From the NCBI GenBank assembly GCA_030065095.1, contig JASJDP010000001.1, positions 186,001 through 250,000 on the forward strand: DNA of 64,000 bases. The letters are read 5' to 3'. Below are positions 1 through 10,400 of this stretch, piece by piece. The notes under the pieces are model-generated. The model saw only the letters and a list, made by a program, of their open reading frames with translations. It made no database searches and was not told the DNA's origin. Numbering within the stretch: the stretch's first letter is position 1; every line of letters starts with the position of its first letter. Source of the stretch: Rhodobacter sp. (GTDB lineage: Bacteria > Pseudomonadota > Alphaproteobacteria > Rhodobacterales > Rhodobacteraceae). The translations under genes and the position numbers were made by a program.

Positions 1-345
1 GTCGCGAATGGGCTTACCGCTGTCGAGGCTCTCCATGACCGCCAATTCGCGCCACTGCCGGGTGATCAGCTTGCAAAGGCGGATGAGAACGTCCTTGCGG
101 TCCGACGGATGCCGGCGCGACCAATGACCCTGATCGAACGCCTCGCGCGCCTTCTGTACGGCCAGGTCCACATCCGACGCGCCGGCAGTGCTGATCTTCG
201 CAAGAACCGCGCCGGTCGCGGGGTTCACGGTGTCCATCACGGGTCCCGCGCCCTTGCGGAATTTGCCGTCGATGAATGGCGCCTTGGGCAGGTCGAGGTC
301 GGCGGCGATGGCCTGGTATTCGGCGTGGGTAAGAAGCTCGGTCAC
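1..345 (-). CDS. aldehyde dehydrogenase, N-terminal part (cut by window edge)
   Basis: The visible 115 residues read as the N-terminus of an NAD(P)-dependent aldehyde dehydrogenase: a FIDGKF entry, a DTVNPATGAVLAKI strand and an ESLDSGKPIRD helix, all typical of the family's cofactor-binding half. The catalytic Cys/Glu region lies outside the window. The start is a GTG whose last two bases and the next A form the TGA stop of the upstream small frame (GTGA overlap), so it is translationally coupled in a gntR-dapA-like-orf78-aldH operon. By analogy with lyase/dehydrogenase pairs it may oxidise a semialdehyde produced by the neighbouring lyase, such as alpha-ketoglutarate semialdehyde; that substrate is inference. 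Confidence 0.85.
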   Translation of the reverse strand, partial: MTELLTHAEYQAIAADLDLPKAPFIDGKFRKGAGPVMDTVNPATGAVLAKISTAGASDVDLAVQKAREAFDQGHWSRRHPSDRKDVLIRLCKLITRQWRELAVMESLDSGKPIRD

Positions 346-578
346 TTGTCCAACTCCGCCAAAAGGTGTTCCTGGACCGGACATTTCTCGAACCGGCCTT
401 CGCATTTCAGATCATTGCCGTGGCCGATTGTCCTGTTGGCTTTCCATTCCGGAACGGGGCTGTGGCCGGGCAATTCGCACCATGCGGTCTCGATCCGCGT
501 GGTTCGGCGCGAGGTCGAGATCGTCCGCGACTGCAACGTTTTTGTCCTGGTGTTGAAAAACGGGCAAAGGCTGTTCAT
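342..578 (-). CDS. small hypothetical protein (78 aa) between lyase and aldehyde dehydrogenase
   Basis: No family recognised. The frame begins with an ATG overlapping the TGA of the DapA-like gene (ATGA) and ends with a TGA overlapping the GTG of the aldehyde dehydrogenase (GTGA), so it fills the gap between two real genes exactly. Third codon positions are rich in G and C, as in genuine genes here. The second half holds motifs that look protein-like (WCELPGHSPVPEWK, KCEGRFEKCPVQEHLL) with three of its four cysteines, possibly a metal or redox site. There is no signal peptide or membrane segment. It could still be a chance frame. Confidence 0.42.
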   Translation of the reverse strand: MNSLCPFFNTRTKTLQSRTISTSRRTTRIETAWCELPGHSPVPEWKANRTIGHGNDLKCEGRFEKCPVQEHLLAELDK

Positions 579-1483
579 CCGGGCTCTCCCGTAACCGCGG
601 AAACGGCGATGTTCATGGTGCGGATCACCTCCTCCAACTCGCGCCTGTCGTCCTTGTTGAGCGGCTGCAGCGGGCGGCGGGGCGGGCCGGCGTCGATCCC
701 GCGCATGGTGAGCCCGTGTTTGATGCACTGGACGAATTTTCCACCCTGCTCGAGTACACGCATCAACGGCAACATGGCCGACATGATCCGCCGCCCCTTG
801 TCGAAATCGCCCTCGACCGCGCAAGCCCGATAAAGTGCGATATGCGCCTCCGGCGCGAAATTCGACCCCGCGCAGACCCAGCTGCGCGCGCCCCAGGCAA
901 AGAATTCCAACGCCTGGTCGTCCATCCCGCAGCTGAGCGCGATATGGGGATAATCGCGCGCCAGCATATGCAGGCGGTTGGGGTCGCCCGAGCTTTCCTT
1001 GATGGCGCAGAAATTCGGGCTGCGGCCGAGCCGGTCCAGGCATTCCTCGTCCATGCTCACGCTCATCCTGCCGGGGTAGTTGTAAAGCATCACCGGCAGG
1101 TTGGCCGCACGGTCGATGGCCAATGCGTGAAGGGCAATCTCGCGGCCCGTGGGATAGGCATAGGGCGGGGTCGCCACCAGCAGCGCGTCGGCACCCGCAG
1201 CCTTCGCCGCCTCGGCATAGGCGATGCTGTCTTCGGTGCGCATGGCCCCGGTGCCGACGATCAAGGGCAGCCGCCCGGCGATCAGGGTCTTGATCCGTCC
1301 CATCAGGTCTATCCGCTCTTCGGGCGACTGCGCGTAGTATTCTCCGGTCGTCCCTGCAACGATCAGGCCATGCACCCCGGCAGCGATCAGATGTTCGACC
1401 GTGGCGGCGAGCGCGTCTTGGTTCAGGCTGAAATCGTCCCGATACGGCGTCACGACCGGAGTATAAATGCCTTCAAAGCGCAT
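575..1483 (-). CDS. dihydrodipicolinate synthase family lyase/deaminase
   Basis: A 302-residue class I TIM-barrel aldolase of the DapA/NanA superfamily. Visible marks are the GTTGE pyruvate-carboxylate loop (about residues 44-48), the catalytic tyrosine in YNYPGR and the Schiff-base lysine in CAIKESSG. Length is normal. Its start overlaps the end of gntR by 11 bases. The neighbouring FCD-type GntR regulator and aldehyde dehydrogenase argue for catabolism rather than lysine synthesis. Candidates are the pyrroline-4-hydroxy-2-carboxylate deaminase of hydroxyproline degradation or a keto-deoxy sugar acid dehydratase, both of which feed a semialdehyde dehydrogenase. The exact substrate cannot be told from sequence. 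Confidence 0.9.
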   Translation of the reverse strand: MRFEGIYTPVVTPYRDDFSLNQDALAATVEHLIAAGVHGLIVAGTTGEYYAQSPEERIDLMGRIKTLIAGRLPLIVGTGAMRTEDSIAYAEAAKAAGADALLVATPPYAYPTGREIALHALAIDRAANLPVMLYNYPGRMSVSMDEECLDRLGRSPNFCAIKESSGDPNRLHMLARDYPHIALSCGMDDQALEFFAWGARSWVCAGSNFAPEAHIALYRACAVEGDFDKGRRIMSAMLPLMRVLEQGGKFVQCIKHGLTMRGIDAGPPRRPLQPLNKDDRRELEEVIRTMNIAVSAVTGEPG

Positions 1484-2177
1484 GCTGGCGGTCCTGTGCG
1501 GCCTCTACGTCGATGGGCAGCGGGTCGGGGTGCACGAAGCGTTCTATTCGGTCCCGCGACAAATCCCAGTGCTGCAGCGTCAGGTCGACCACCAACTGGA
1601 CCTCGCGCGCCTCGATGGCTGAAATCATCGCATCGTGCTGCTCTGCCGCCTTGCGAATCAAATTCGACTCGGCGGCCGGGCCGGGCCGGTAGAAGGTCTG
1701 AGCGAGACGGGTGTGATCGATCAGCAGGCAGTCGAGACACGCCATCAGATAGGGGTTGTGCGCCATCTCGCCGATGATCGCGTGAAAGCGATGGTTGCAA
1801 AGCGCCGCGGCCGACGGATCGACGCCTTTGATCGCGTCGACGAACTTGTGTTGGGCTGCTTTCAGGGCATCCAGCTGCACCGTATTGCGGTTTTCGGCGG
1901 CGAGGCGTGCGATATTGGCATAAGCCATTGGGGCAGTTTGAAAAAAGGTGCGCATTGTGCCGATATCCATCGACGCGACCTTGGCCCCTCGATGGGCTTC
2001 GATCTTTACGTAGCCCTTGCCGGCAAGACGCTGCAGCACCTCGCGCAAAGGTGTGCGGGATATCCCGTAGGCCTTCGACAAGGACACCTCGTCAAGGTCA
2101 ACGCCTGGCGCAAGATCCGTGACAAGGATCCGGCGCCGCAGGTCCTGAAAGCAGTCGTCTTTGGAAGCTCTGGCCAT
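1473..2177 (-). CDS. GntR family regulator (FCD/FadR subfamily)
   Basis: A 234-residue transcription factor with an N-terminal winged helix (LSKAYGISRTPLREVLQRLAG is the recognition part) and an all-helical FCD-type ligand domain with the metal-binding pattern of histidines (NHRFHAII, QHDAMISAIEAR). The ATG at 2177 is chosen because the longer reading runs back through the operator palindromes. It is the first gene of the operon with the DapA-like lyase and aldehyde dehydrogenase, and probably represses the operon and itself until the pathway substrate or an intermediate binds. Confidence 0.9.
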   Translation of the reverse strand: MARASKDDCFQDLRRRILVTDLAPGVDLDEVSLSKAYGISRTPLREVLQRLAGKGYVKIEAHRGAKVASMDIGTMRTFFQTAPMAYANIARLAAENRNTVQLDALKAAQHKFVDAIKGVDPSAAALCNHRFHAIIGEMAHNPYLMACLDCLLIDHTRLAQTFYRPGPAAESNLIRKAAEQHDAMISAIEAREVQLVVDLTLQHWDLSRDRIERFVHPDPLPIDVEAAQDRQHAL

Positions 2178-2200
2178 GCTGATCCCAATCGCTGCAGCGA

Positions 2201-2221
2201 TTGTGCACAACTTGTACACAA
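2201..2221. promoter_or_regulatory. tandem GntR-type operator palindromes
   Basis: Two 10-bp palindromes, TTGTGCACAA (2201-2210) and TTGTACACAA (2212-2221), are separated by one base and lie 24 bp upstream of the gntR start. TTGTnnACAA is a common operator form for FCD-type GntR regulators such as VanR, so this is the likely autoregulatory and operon control site. Confidence 0.7.
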
Positions 2222-2655
2222 TTACAAGCCGCGCTCGGGCGGGCAACGTGGCCTTGCAGCGGTTTGAGGTTCTACATCGGGTCCGGGCGATCGTTTGGTC
2301 TGCGTACGCTGCGTTTCACGACCGCTCTTGGCTTGGCCGTCCAGCGTGACAGAGACTGCATCAGCCGTGCGCCCGCGCAAATTCGTCCCGCAAAGAAATA
2401 GCGTTCCAGCGTCGGCGCCGTCCGGGATGGCAAGACCTGTCATTGGGGGGAAGACATCGCGTGAAGATGCATACCGCAGCAGGGGCCGCCGGGCTTGCGG
2501 CAGCCATGGGCCTGGCGGCGCCGAAATCCGCAAGCTGAACAATTGTCCTTTGCGTTGATTGGCCGCCGTGCTACGCAATCGACAGGCGCGGCTCAATTTG
2601 CGCACTGGAATTTCAACGAGTCGATTTTCGACCATCCAACGTCGTAGGCATTCAC
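2222..2655. other. intergenic region between divergent gntR and giant gene 1
   Basis: About 430 bp without a convincing gene. One small frame at 2461-2538 (+), starting GTG after a GGGGGGAAG stretch, encodes 25 residues rich in Ala, Gly and Leu that look like an isolated export-signal remnant. Otherwise nothing recognised; promoters for both flanking transcripts are expected here. Confidence 0.4.
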
Positions 2656-5600
2656 ATGACGTCAAAAAGCGATCGCAATTCGTTTGAGATTGAGTTTCTC
2701 CGCACAGTTGGCAGCCCGAACCTCGATACCGACCTAAGTGCTGGCCGTCTGACCGAGACGGGAACAGCCATCCTCGATGCACTGACCGCAGGCGGCGGGC
2801 GTGACGCCGAAGGCGCCGATGACGCGGGGCTTGAGGGGCTCGCCACACTTCACGTCGAGGATGACGAGGATCGAGAGATTCTTTCGGCCCTTGCGGCCGA
2901 CGGGCTGACCCGGTCGGTGACGCTGAACGGCGATCTGTTGCTCGCAGCAGGCGACGAACGGCTTCTGGCCATCCGGCGGATGCCTATCCCCAGCACGCAA
3001 CTGAGCGAAGGCATGCCCGCATGGACGAGCGGGCTGGCGGCAGAGCGGCTCATCGGACCGGTGCGCGACGCGGTGGGCCGGGACCTTTGGATCCACATTT
3101 TCCGGCGCGTGCGCCAGATCCGCTTTGTCCGCGCGGCAGGAGAGGCACCATTTCTCAGCGTACCCCATGTGCAATTCCCAAGCGCACTGGCTCCCGCGCC
3201 CGAAACGGACCACGACCTCGGTGCGGGCAGCCTTTGGCTGGCGGCAAGCCTCTTCGACAACGTGCCGACCGACACCTATAGCGGCGTTCGGATCGCCTCT
3301 GGCACACTGCGCTTCTCGGTTCCGATCCCGATAACCGGTGACGAGGTCGTGGTGCCCGCGGGGGTAAACTGCGCGATCGAGGCCACTCTCGACCCGCCGG
3401 GTTTCGATACCGCGGGCGTGGCCGCCGCTGCGCCCGGCGGCGACGCCCGCGACGCCACATTCGTGCCGCCTGACGGCCTGCGGGTCGAAATCTCGGCTGC
3501 GGGCGCCAAGATCGTTGCCAGTGGCCCCGCCAAAATGGGCGTTTTCGGCGAAGATATCGCGCTTACCCCGGCGATCCACGGGGCGCGCTATCTGAATGCG
3601 TATAACCGTCTGCTAGTGCCGATGGAAATCGCAGAGGCCACTTTCGACGCTACCGGAGCAGCAGGTGCGGACCTTGAACTGACCGGTTCTGCGCCGATCC
3701 TCGGCGGCGGGCTGGCTTTGGCGGCGGCGCGGATCAGCCCTGCGCAACTGGGCGAGGCGAGCGGCGTCGGCGCGCTGATGCTGGAGCTTGGGCCTGGGCT
3801 TTTCGCGCGCGCGGGGTCCGAGACCACGACGAATCCGCTGGACGAAACCGTACTGATGCTCGACCAGTTGCGGCTGGCGTTGACGGCCCCGACCGCACGC
3901 CATGATGGGCGCAGGATCGGCGTGGAAATTGGCGATGTCGATCCGCCGTCACGCGCCGAGATCGGCCGCGCCCAGTCAGGCACGCTTCGCTACTTTGCAC
4001 TGGCCGAGGGGCAGGAGGCGGTGCAGTTCACCGCCGAGGTCGCGATCCGGCCCGATCTGCCCCGCGACGTCGCGGGTGACCGGATCCCGATGACACTGCC
4101 GAATGCCGCGGTGATCCTGGCCCGAACCGGGGCCGACAGGATACTGGCTCTTTACGGTCGCACCCGGCCGTCGGATCGGCGTCGCTGCTTCCAGCTCAAG
4201 AACGCGCTCCTGCGCTCCAACGACCCATCCAACGCGCTTTTGTTCGGCGCGTTCGACGGCAAGCGGCTGACCGAGGGGGCGCTGTGGGCAAGTTATCGGC
4301 TGAACGGCATGGTGCCGACGCTGCCCGACCCCTATGCCGCGAATGTGGGACTGCGGACCAAACGCCAGAGCCAGGGCGCCTCGCGTCTCGTCAGCCGTTT
4401 CCGCGTCGCGGCCGGATCGCGCGACCTCGACTTCTTCCTGCCGGGTCAAGCCCCGTTTACCACGCCACGGCAAGAAAACTCGAACCCTTTGTCCACGCCC
4501 GGCCTTTCGGCGGCGCCGCGGGTTGCGATGAGTTCGGATTTCGCCCTCTCGACCGGCACAGCCGGGACTGCGGCCGCGGCGGCAGCCGAGCCGAATTGGC
4601 CCGAGGCCATCGGCGATGCACTCGATTTCGAGCAGGTGCCGAAGGTCATCCTGCTCGATGTTTCCAGCGGGGCGGGCCAGCTTGGCGTCGCGCTGCGACC
4701 CAACCGGCGCGACCAGCGCGATCCCATTGGCGTGGCATCGGTTGCGCCCACATCCATCGGCCCGGCGCAACCCTTCGCAATCTCCGATCTCGCGCTTGAG
4801 GCCGACGCGCGCTTTATGGTGCTCCTGACGCTCCCCGCAGTGCAATGGGAGCCTGTCGTCGCCGTGCCGCCCGAAATCGTCGAGGCGCCGCCCTTCCCCG
4901 AGCGTGTGGTCTTTCTCAATTCCGGCGTGCCGACGGTCATCGACGTTCCCGCCGAGGGTCGCGTCGCCATCGCCCCGCTCCCTGCCTACGAGACGATCCT
5001 CGACACATTGCAGGGCGACGCCCATCCGGTGGCGGCCGCGCGCTTTACCCTGCCGTTCGGGATGATCGCGGCGGCGCGGCTCTCGCCGCCGACCGATGTC
5101 GCGCGGGGCGCGCGCGTGTCCGAGACCCGGCCCGTGGGTGACGACTTGAAGGGCGCGCCGCAGCTGACCCTTCGGGCCGAGGACCGGACACTTGGGCGCG
5201 GCAAGACCCCGGCGCTTCCCGGCCATGCGGTGCAGCTTCCGGTTGCAGTTCCCGCCAATGGCTTGGGTTCGGCGCGGAGCGTCCTGGGCGACAGCGTGAG
5301 CTTTATCTTCAACGACGATCTTGGCGCCGCGTCGCCGAACGCGCTGGTGCCGGTCACCCGGATCGACCTTTCCGGTTATGGCGAAAGCGTCTTCAGCAAG
5401 TGGATCAACCCCAAGAACGCGATGACCCAGGTCGACAAGGTCGAACTGGATGTGCCCGTTGGCCGTGCCGGACGCGAGGTGGTGCAGGTCCGTTCCATCC
5501 TGTTGCCCTACGGCGTGCCGGTGGTGCGGACCATCACGCTGCAGCGCAAGGCCGACGCCATCGTCGGGCGCAGCGACAGCGGCTGGGTCGCCGCCGGGAT

Positions 5601-7386
5601 CGGCGACTACGGCTTTTCTGGCAGCGGAACGGTCACGCATCCGGGGGTCGTGACGCGCATCGTCAATGTCGAAGAGATCCGCGAGACCGGCCAGCGTATC
5701 ACCGCAGACGGCCAGGAGTTTGTCGCGGTCTATTTCCAGGGCGATCTGATCCTCGACGGCGCTGCGGATCCGGTGCCGGTGAAGCGTCATCTGGGATATG
5801 TCCGGCTGACGGCGGACCCGCCGGCCTTCGGGGTCGCGACCTATCAAGACCTTATCGCCCAGGCGGGACCGATGTGCGGCCCGGTCGACGGGCTGATCGC
5901 CATCGGCGGCGGCAGCCACAAGATGCGGATCAAGCGGGTCGGTGTCGCCGTCTCGGGGACCGAGTTCGCCATGTCCGCCTGGGGCAGTCTCGTGTTCCCG
6001 GGCGGGGGCGAATGGTCGGTACTCGAATCCGCCGACGGCGTCGGCGCCCCGGCGCCGGTGCCCGAGGACGAGGGGCTTCCGCTCATCCGGCAAGGCGCGG
6101 CAGGGGTGGCCACCACCCTGCCCTACCGCTTTGCCGATCCGCAGGACCTTCTGTCGGTTTCACCGCAGAAGGATTACGGCATTCTCCACTCGATGGGGAT
6201 GCAGCGGGTCTATTACCGCCGTCCGCGGATCGACGCCTCCGAGCCCGATCGCATCGTCTCGACCGAACAGCCGGTCATCGCCGACCCCTACCTTCTGTCG
6301 CGGGCCACGAGCGTTTTTCCGGCTCAGTCCGACTGCATACCCTTCCCGACGCCGACCTTTGCGCTCGAGGCGCAGCCCGACGGCTCTTACGTACTGGACG
6401 GTCCGGGGACGTTCCCGGCGGGTCTGGGGCGCCGCACGGTCTCGGCGATGGGCTCGGTGTCCACGGTGCTCGATTACGGCGGGTCCGACGTCACCTACGA
6501 GGTCAACACCGCAGACCCGACGCCCTGGCGTTTCGAACTGACAAACGCGACGCAGATTTCGGCCCACAGCTCTATGGGCGACATGGTCACCACGGTTGCA
6601 CAGATCCGGTCGGATGGAGAGCCGGATTCGCGGTTCGAGGATCCCCAGGTCATGGTCGGCGGCGCCGTCCAGATCGTGCAGGACATGCTGACGATCCTGG
6701 AAAGCCTCGGCATCGGCGGCGAACCCGAAGTGCGGATGGAGAACAAGCCGAAATTCATCTTCGGCCTGCGCATCCCCTTCGTCGACGGGCAAGGCAAAGA
6801 TCTGCAGGTGCCGCCGAAGCCCGACCCGAACCCGTTCATCATCTTTGCCGATTCAGGCTTTACCGTTCAGGTCATCACCAAGGACGGCAAAACCAAAAGC
6901 AAGGTCACGCTTGGCGGCTCGCCGATGTTTGCCATCAAAAGCGTCCCCGGGCTCTACGCCGTCGCGGTGATCAAGTTCAGCCTGATCATATCCGAAAAGG
7001 ACGGCACCACCTTCGTCGTGACGATCGGTTTCGGCGTCGCCTACACAACAAAGCTTGGACCACTCAAGCTCAAGGGCCTTGTGGCCTTCACCTTCATCGG
7101 CATCGTCGGCGAAACCGTGATGGGCTGGGGCGGCGGGATCCTTGTCAAGGCCGAGGCCGCGATCAAGCCCATCGTTTCGGTCGGGATCAGGTTCGAGGCG
7201 ATGGGTGCACGGCTTGTGGCCCAGGGGGGCACCGCCAACGAGACGGTCTTCTTCGTCTCGAAGGTCAGCATCGCCATCGATATCTCGCTCTTCCTGGTGC
7301 TGAACTTCTCTGTCCAGTGGGAGACCAAGATGGTCGAGATCACCCGCGGCCCGCTGCCGAAGGAGGATGCGCCCGATGTGCTTTGA
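2656..7386 (+). CDS. giant protein of unknown family (1576 aa), gene 1 of a two-gene unit
   Basis: No family recognised. The protein is uninterrupted, uses the high-GC codon choice of its neighbours, and has no signal peptide. Roughly residues 1-1350 are a mixed, proline- and glycine-containing, apparently beta-rich sequence with several paired segments (for example around DYGFSGSGTVTHPGVVTRIVNVEEI and AFGVATYQDL). An Ala-rich linker lies near 635-645. The last 200 residues form an alternating hydrophobic/glycine pattern (FGVAYTTKLGPLKLKGLVAF and following) that suggests repeated beta strands or a membrane-associated barrel-like region. It lies 57 bp ahead of the next giant gene on the same strand. 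The start has a weak ribosome site, so an alternative downstream start cannot be excluded. Confidence 0.8.
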   Translation: MTSKSDRNSFEIEFLRTVGSPNLDTDLSAGRLTETGTAILDALTAGGGRDAEGADDAGLEGLATLHVEDDEDREILSALAADGLTRSVTLNGDLLLAAGDERLLAIRRMPIPSTQLSEGMPAWTSGLAAERLIGPVRDAVGRDLWIHIFRRVRQIRFVRAAGEAPFLSVPHVQFPSALAPAPETDHDLGAGSLWLAASLFDNVPTDTYSGVRIASGTLRFSVPIPITGDEVVVPAGVNCAIEATLDPPGFDTAGVAAAAPGGDARDATFVPPDGLRVEISAAGAKIVASGPAKMGVFGEDIALTPAIHGARYLNAYNRLLVPMEIAEATFDATGAAGADLELTGSAPILGGGLALAAARISPAQLGEASGVGALMLELGPGLFARAGSETTTNPLDETVLMLDQLRLALTAPTARHDGRRIGVEIGDVDPPSRAEIGRAQSGTLRYFALAEGQEAVQFTAEVAIRPDLPRDVAGDRIPMTLPNAAVILARTGADRILALYGRTRPSDRRRCFQLKNALLRSNDPSNALLFGAFDGKRLTEGALWASYRLNGMVPTLPDPYAANVGLRTKRQSQGASRLVSRFRVAAGSRDLDFFLPGQAPFTTPRQENSNPLSTPGLSAAPRVAMSSDFALSTGTAGTAAAAAAEPNWPEAIGDALDFEQVPKVILLDVSSGAGQLGVALRPNRRDQRDPIGVASVAPTSIGPAQPFAISDLALEADARFMVLLTLPAVQWEPVVAVPPEIVEAPPFPERVVFLNSGVPTVIDVPAEGRVAIAPLPAYETILDTLQGDAHPVAAARFTLPFGMIAAARLSPPTDVARGARVSETRPVGDDLKGAPQLTLRAEDRTLGRGKTPALPGHAVQLPVAVPANGLGSARSVLGDSVSFIFNDDLGAASPNALVPVTRIDLSGYGESVFSKWINPKNAMTQVDKVELDVPVGRAGREVVQVRSILLPYGVPVVRTITLQRKADAIVGRSDSGWVAAGIGDYGFSGSGTVTHPGVVTRIVNVEEIRETGQRITADGQEFVAVYFQGDLILDGAADPVPVKRHLGYVRLTADPPAFGVATYQDLIAQAGPMCGPVDGLIAIGGGSHKMRIKRVGVAVSGTEFAMSAWGSLVFPGGGEWSVLESADGVGAPAPVPEDEGLPLIRQGAAGVATTLPYRFADPQDLLSVSPQKDYGILHSMGMQRVYYRRPRIDASEPDRIVSTEQPVIADPYLLSRATSVFPAQSDCIPFPTPTFALEAQPDGSYVLDGPGTFPAGLGRRTVSAMGSVSTVLDYGGSDVTYEVNTADPTPWRFELTNATQISAHSSMGDMVTTVAQIRSDGEPDSRFEDPQVMVGGAVQIVQDMLTILESLGIGGEPEVRMENKPKFIFGLRIPFVDGQGKDLQVPPKPDPNPFIIFADSGFTVQVITKDGKTKSKVTLGGSPMFAIKSVPGLYAVAVIKFSLIISEKDGTTFVVTIGFGVAYTTKLGPLKLKGLVAFTFIGIVGETVMGWGGGILVKAEAAIKPIVSVGIRFEAMGARLVAQGGTANETVFFVSKVSIAIDISLFLVLNFSVQWETKMVEITRGPLPKEDAPDVL

Positions 7387-7443
7387 CCGCACCGCCGCAA
7401 CCGCCCGCCCGCCGACTGCCCTGCGCCAAAGGAGTGACGCAAG

Positions 7444-10400
7444 ATGACCGCCGCCGCATCGCGCCTTGTTCTGTTGCCCTTCCTTCAAGGGTGGGACGGC
7501 ACCGACCTGACCGTCCGGATGATGGTCACGCCGCAGACCGACCCGACCGCGCCACCGGCCCCGGGTCAGACGCCCTTCGCCTCCACGGATTTCCAGTTCA
7601 CGCTGCGGCTGATTGCCGATCCCACGGTTCTGCCGACCCCGGCAAGCGCCGCAGCCTCTGAAACGGCGCTGACCCAAACCGCCCCGGCGGATGCGGCGAC
7701 CCTCTTTGCGGGCCTGAATGCCGAACTTCCCATCGACGGCAGCATCGGCCCGGTCGATCCGCGCGCCTCGAGCGTCCGGATCATGAAATACGCGCCGCCC
7801 GCCTACCGCGATGCGACGGGATACGGCCAGGGCGGCAACCGCTTTCTGCTGACGGACGACACCTACCGCTGTGCGCTGAAGGATCAGCCTCCGGCGGGAA
7901 CCTCGGTGGCTGCCAGTGCGCCGCCGCTCTCGTGGGGGCAGGTGCTGGCCTCGGTGCTGCGCCAGCCCCTTCTGGCAGAGGCGGCGGGCCTCGTCCGCCA
8001 GGTGACGATCCCGGTTCCCGAAGCGGTACGCGATCAGGGCGGCTGGCTCTATATCGCCCTGACGGCGGGGGGCCCCTGGTCCGGCCTTCTCGGCACGCCC
8101 GGCGCGATCCGGAGCTACGCCGCGCGCATCCCCGCGCTGGACGGGCCGCGCGCACTTTTTACCCCGGTGCTCTTTCCGGTCACGGCGGCGCCCATCCCGG
8201 GCTACGACAGCGTTTTTGCAGAGGCCACGCGCTACGACGACGGCTTTGCGAAAGAGGTCTACGGCGCGCAGCCCGCGTTCGCCGATCCGTTCGACGAAGA
8301 GGGCGATAACGAGGCCGAGCGCCCCGCGCAGGAGCGCGGCATGTTCCTCGGCTGGGACGACGAGCAGATGGTCACGTGGTTCAATCGCCAGATCGATCCC
8401 GCCGCGGCGCCGCTCGATGCGCCTATGGGCGTTCGGGGCTATCGCGTCGACGCCCGCCGCGAGGGCGACACGGATTGGGAACCGCTGACGCTTGCCGAAA
8501 CAACGGTGGCCTTCGGCACGACCGACCTCGGCACGGCTCAGGCCAACTTCCCGATCGAGGTGGGCCCGAACAAGCTGCTTGGCGACACCAGCCCCAACAT
8601 GTGGCTGCCATCGTTCTTTGCGGCCTGGGACGGGCGCCCCCTGGTCGGGGTGGACCGGTTGGCCGACCGCCTCCTGGGCGGCGATGACGAACCCGAACCG
8701 GTGGTGGGCCTGCCCCCTCCCATCCCGCTGCGCTATGGCGAGCGCTACGAATGGCGCGTGCGGCTATGCGATCTGTCGGGCGGGGGGCCCGATGTCACCG
8801 ACGCTGCGCTGAACCCCGGCGCGCAGCCCATCTTTGCCGCGCCGATGCTGCGCTACGTCCGCCCGGGCGGGATCCGGGTCAGCCCCGTGCTGCCCCCGGT
8901 GGCCGATCCAACCGCACCGCCCACCACCCTCACCGTCACCAAGCCGCGTCTCGGCTTTCCCGCATGCCTCGTGGCTGGCGGGGACGCGGCCGCGCTCGAA
9001 GCCGATATCCCTGCGGCAACGGCGGAGGGGCGCATACCGGGATTGCCCGATCCGGATGTCGACCTTTTGGAAATCGCCGTCGACGTCCTGCGCCCGGATG
9101 CCGATCCCGACACCGATGAGGCGGCTTACGACCGGCTCTACACGGTAGAGCGCGCGTTTTCCGCCACCGGCGAGGTCGCGCTCGATCTCGCCTGGCAGGA
9201 TGTCGCGGATATCTTCGACATCGCGCCGCCGGCGGCCGGCGACATCGTGCTGCCCACCTCGCGCAATGTGCGGCTGGAACTGACGCCCATTTGCTCGGAC
9301 AAGCCGAACTATTTCGGGGGCGAGGATGTCCGGCGCGGACACCCCTCCACAGTGCCGCTCCGCCGGCCTGCCGAAGACGAGCGCGGGCTCTTGGCGCTAT
9401 CCCGCGGATGGCTGGCAGAGGCCTATTTCCTGCAGCCGGGCGAACCCTACAGTCGCGCGCTTTCCGGGGCCCGGCGTTCGGCCGGTGCGTCGGGCCGAGG
9501 TGCGGACGATCCGCTGGGACGGCTGGCCGTCGCGCTCGATCTCGACAGGGTCGGGCCAGCGATCCGGGCGCGGCCCGGCAGGCGTTGCCTTTTCGGGCTG
9601 CACCCGAGCCTCAACGCGGTCATCGGGCCCGATGGCGGCTCCGTCCGCTTTGCCACGCAAAACGAGGTGACCGGGCAGTGGATCGTCGCGGTGGCCGTTT
9701 CGGTCGAGCGCGATTGGACCTGGGATGGTTTAAAGGCGCTGCGAATCGAGCGCGACGGCACTGTCGTCGGCCGCGTCACCTGGCGTCAAAGTGCGAGCCA
9801 CGAGGTCGCGCGCGCCCGGGCACGGGGCGAGACCGAGATGATTTTTCTCGACGTCATCGACCCGCAGCCCGCACCCGGCGCCTTTCCCAGGCCGACCGCG
9901 CCGAGCTACCGCGCTGTCCCCGAGTTCCGTGTCGCACCGAGCCAGGAAGATCCGCCACCCAAGGCCGATCTCGACTTGCCGGTGGCCGTGCCGCCGCGTC
10001 AGGTACCAAAGGTCGCCTCGGCCGGAATCGCGCTGTCTCCCTACCGGCGCGGCGACGACTATTCCGAAACGGAGGAACGCACACGCATGGTCTGGCTGGA
10101 ATTCGACCGCCCGCCGGACGATCCGAACGACGCGGTCTTCGCGCGAATGCTCGCGACGAGCCCCGACCCGGTTCTGACAGGCGATCTGGGGGGCGACCCG
10201 AGCATCACCGAACCGCCCCTGCCCATCGACCCCGAACCGATCCGCACCATCGTGCCGGGCCAGGGCGACGACCGGTCCGGGCTTGGTGCGATGCAGCGGC
10301 TGATACCCACCGACAGCGACGTTCACTACATCCTGCCGCTGCCGCCGGGTCTTGCGCCGGACGCGCCGGAACTCTTTGGCTTTTTCCTCTATGAGTTCCG

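Noticed and set aside
3976..6093. 705-codon open frame on - strand
   Set aside because: Antisense shadow of giant gene 1, with repeated Arg/His/Gly-rich sequence and no ribosome site.
5400..7661. 753-codon open frame on + strand
   Set aside because: Arg/Gly/Ala-rich translation typical of an out-of-frame reading in GC-rich DNA; it lies inside the giant gene 1 and spans its stop and the next start.
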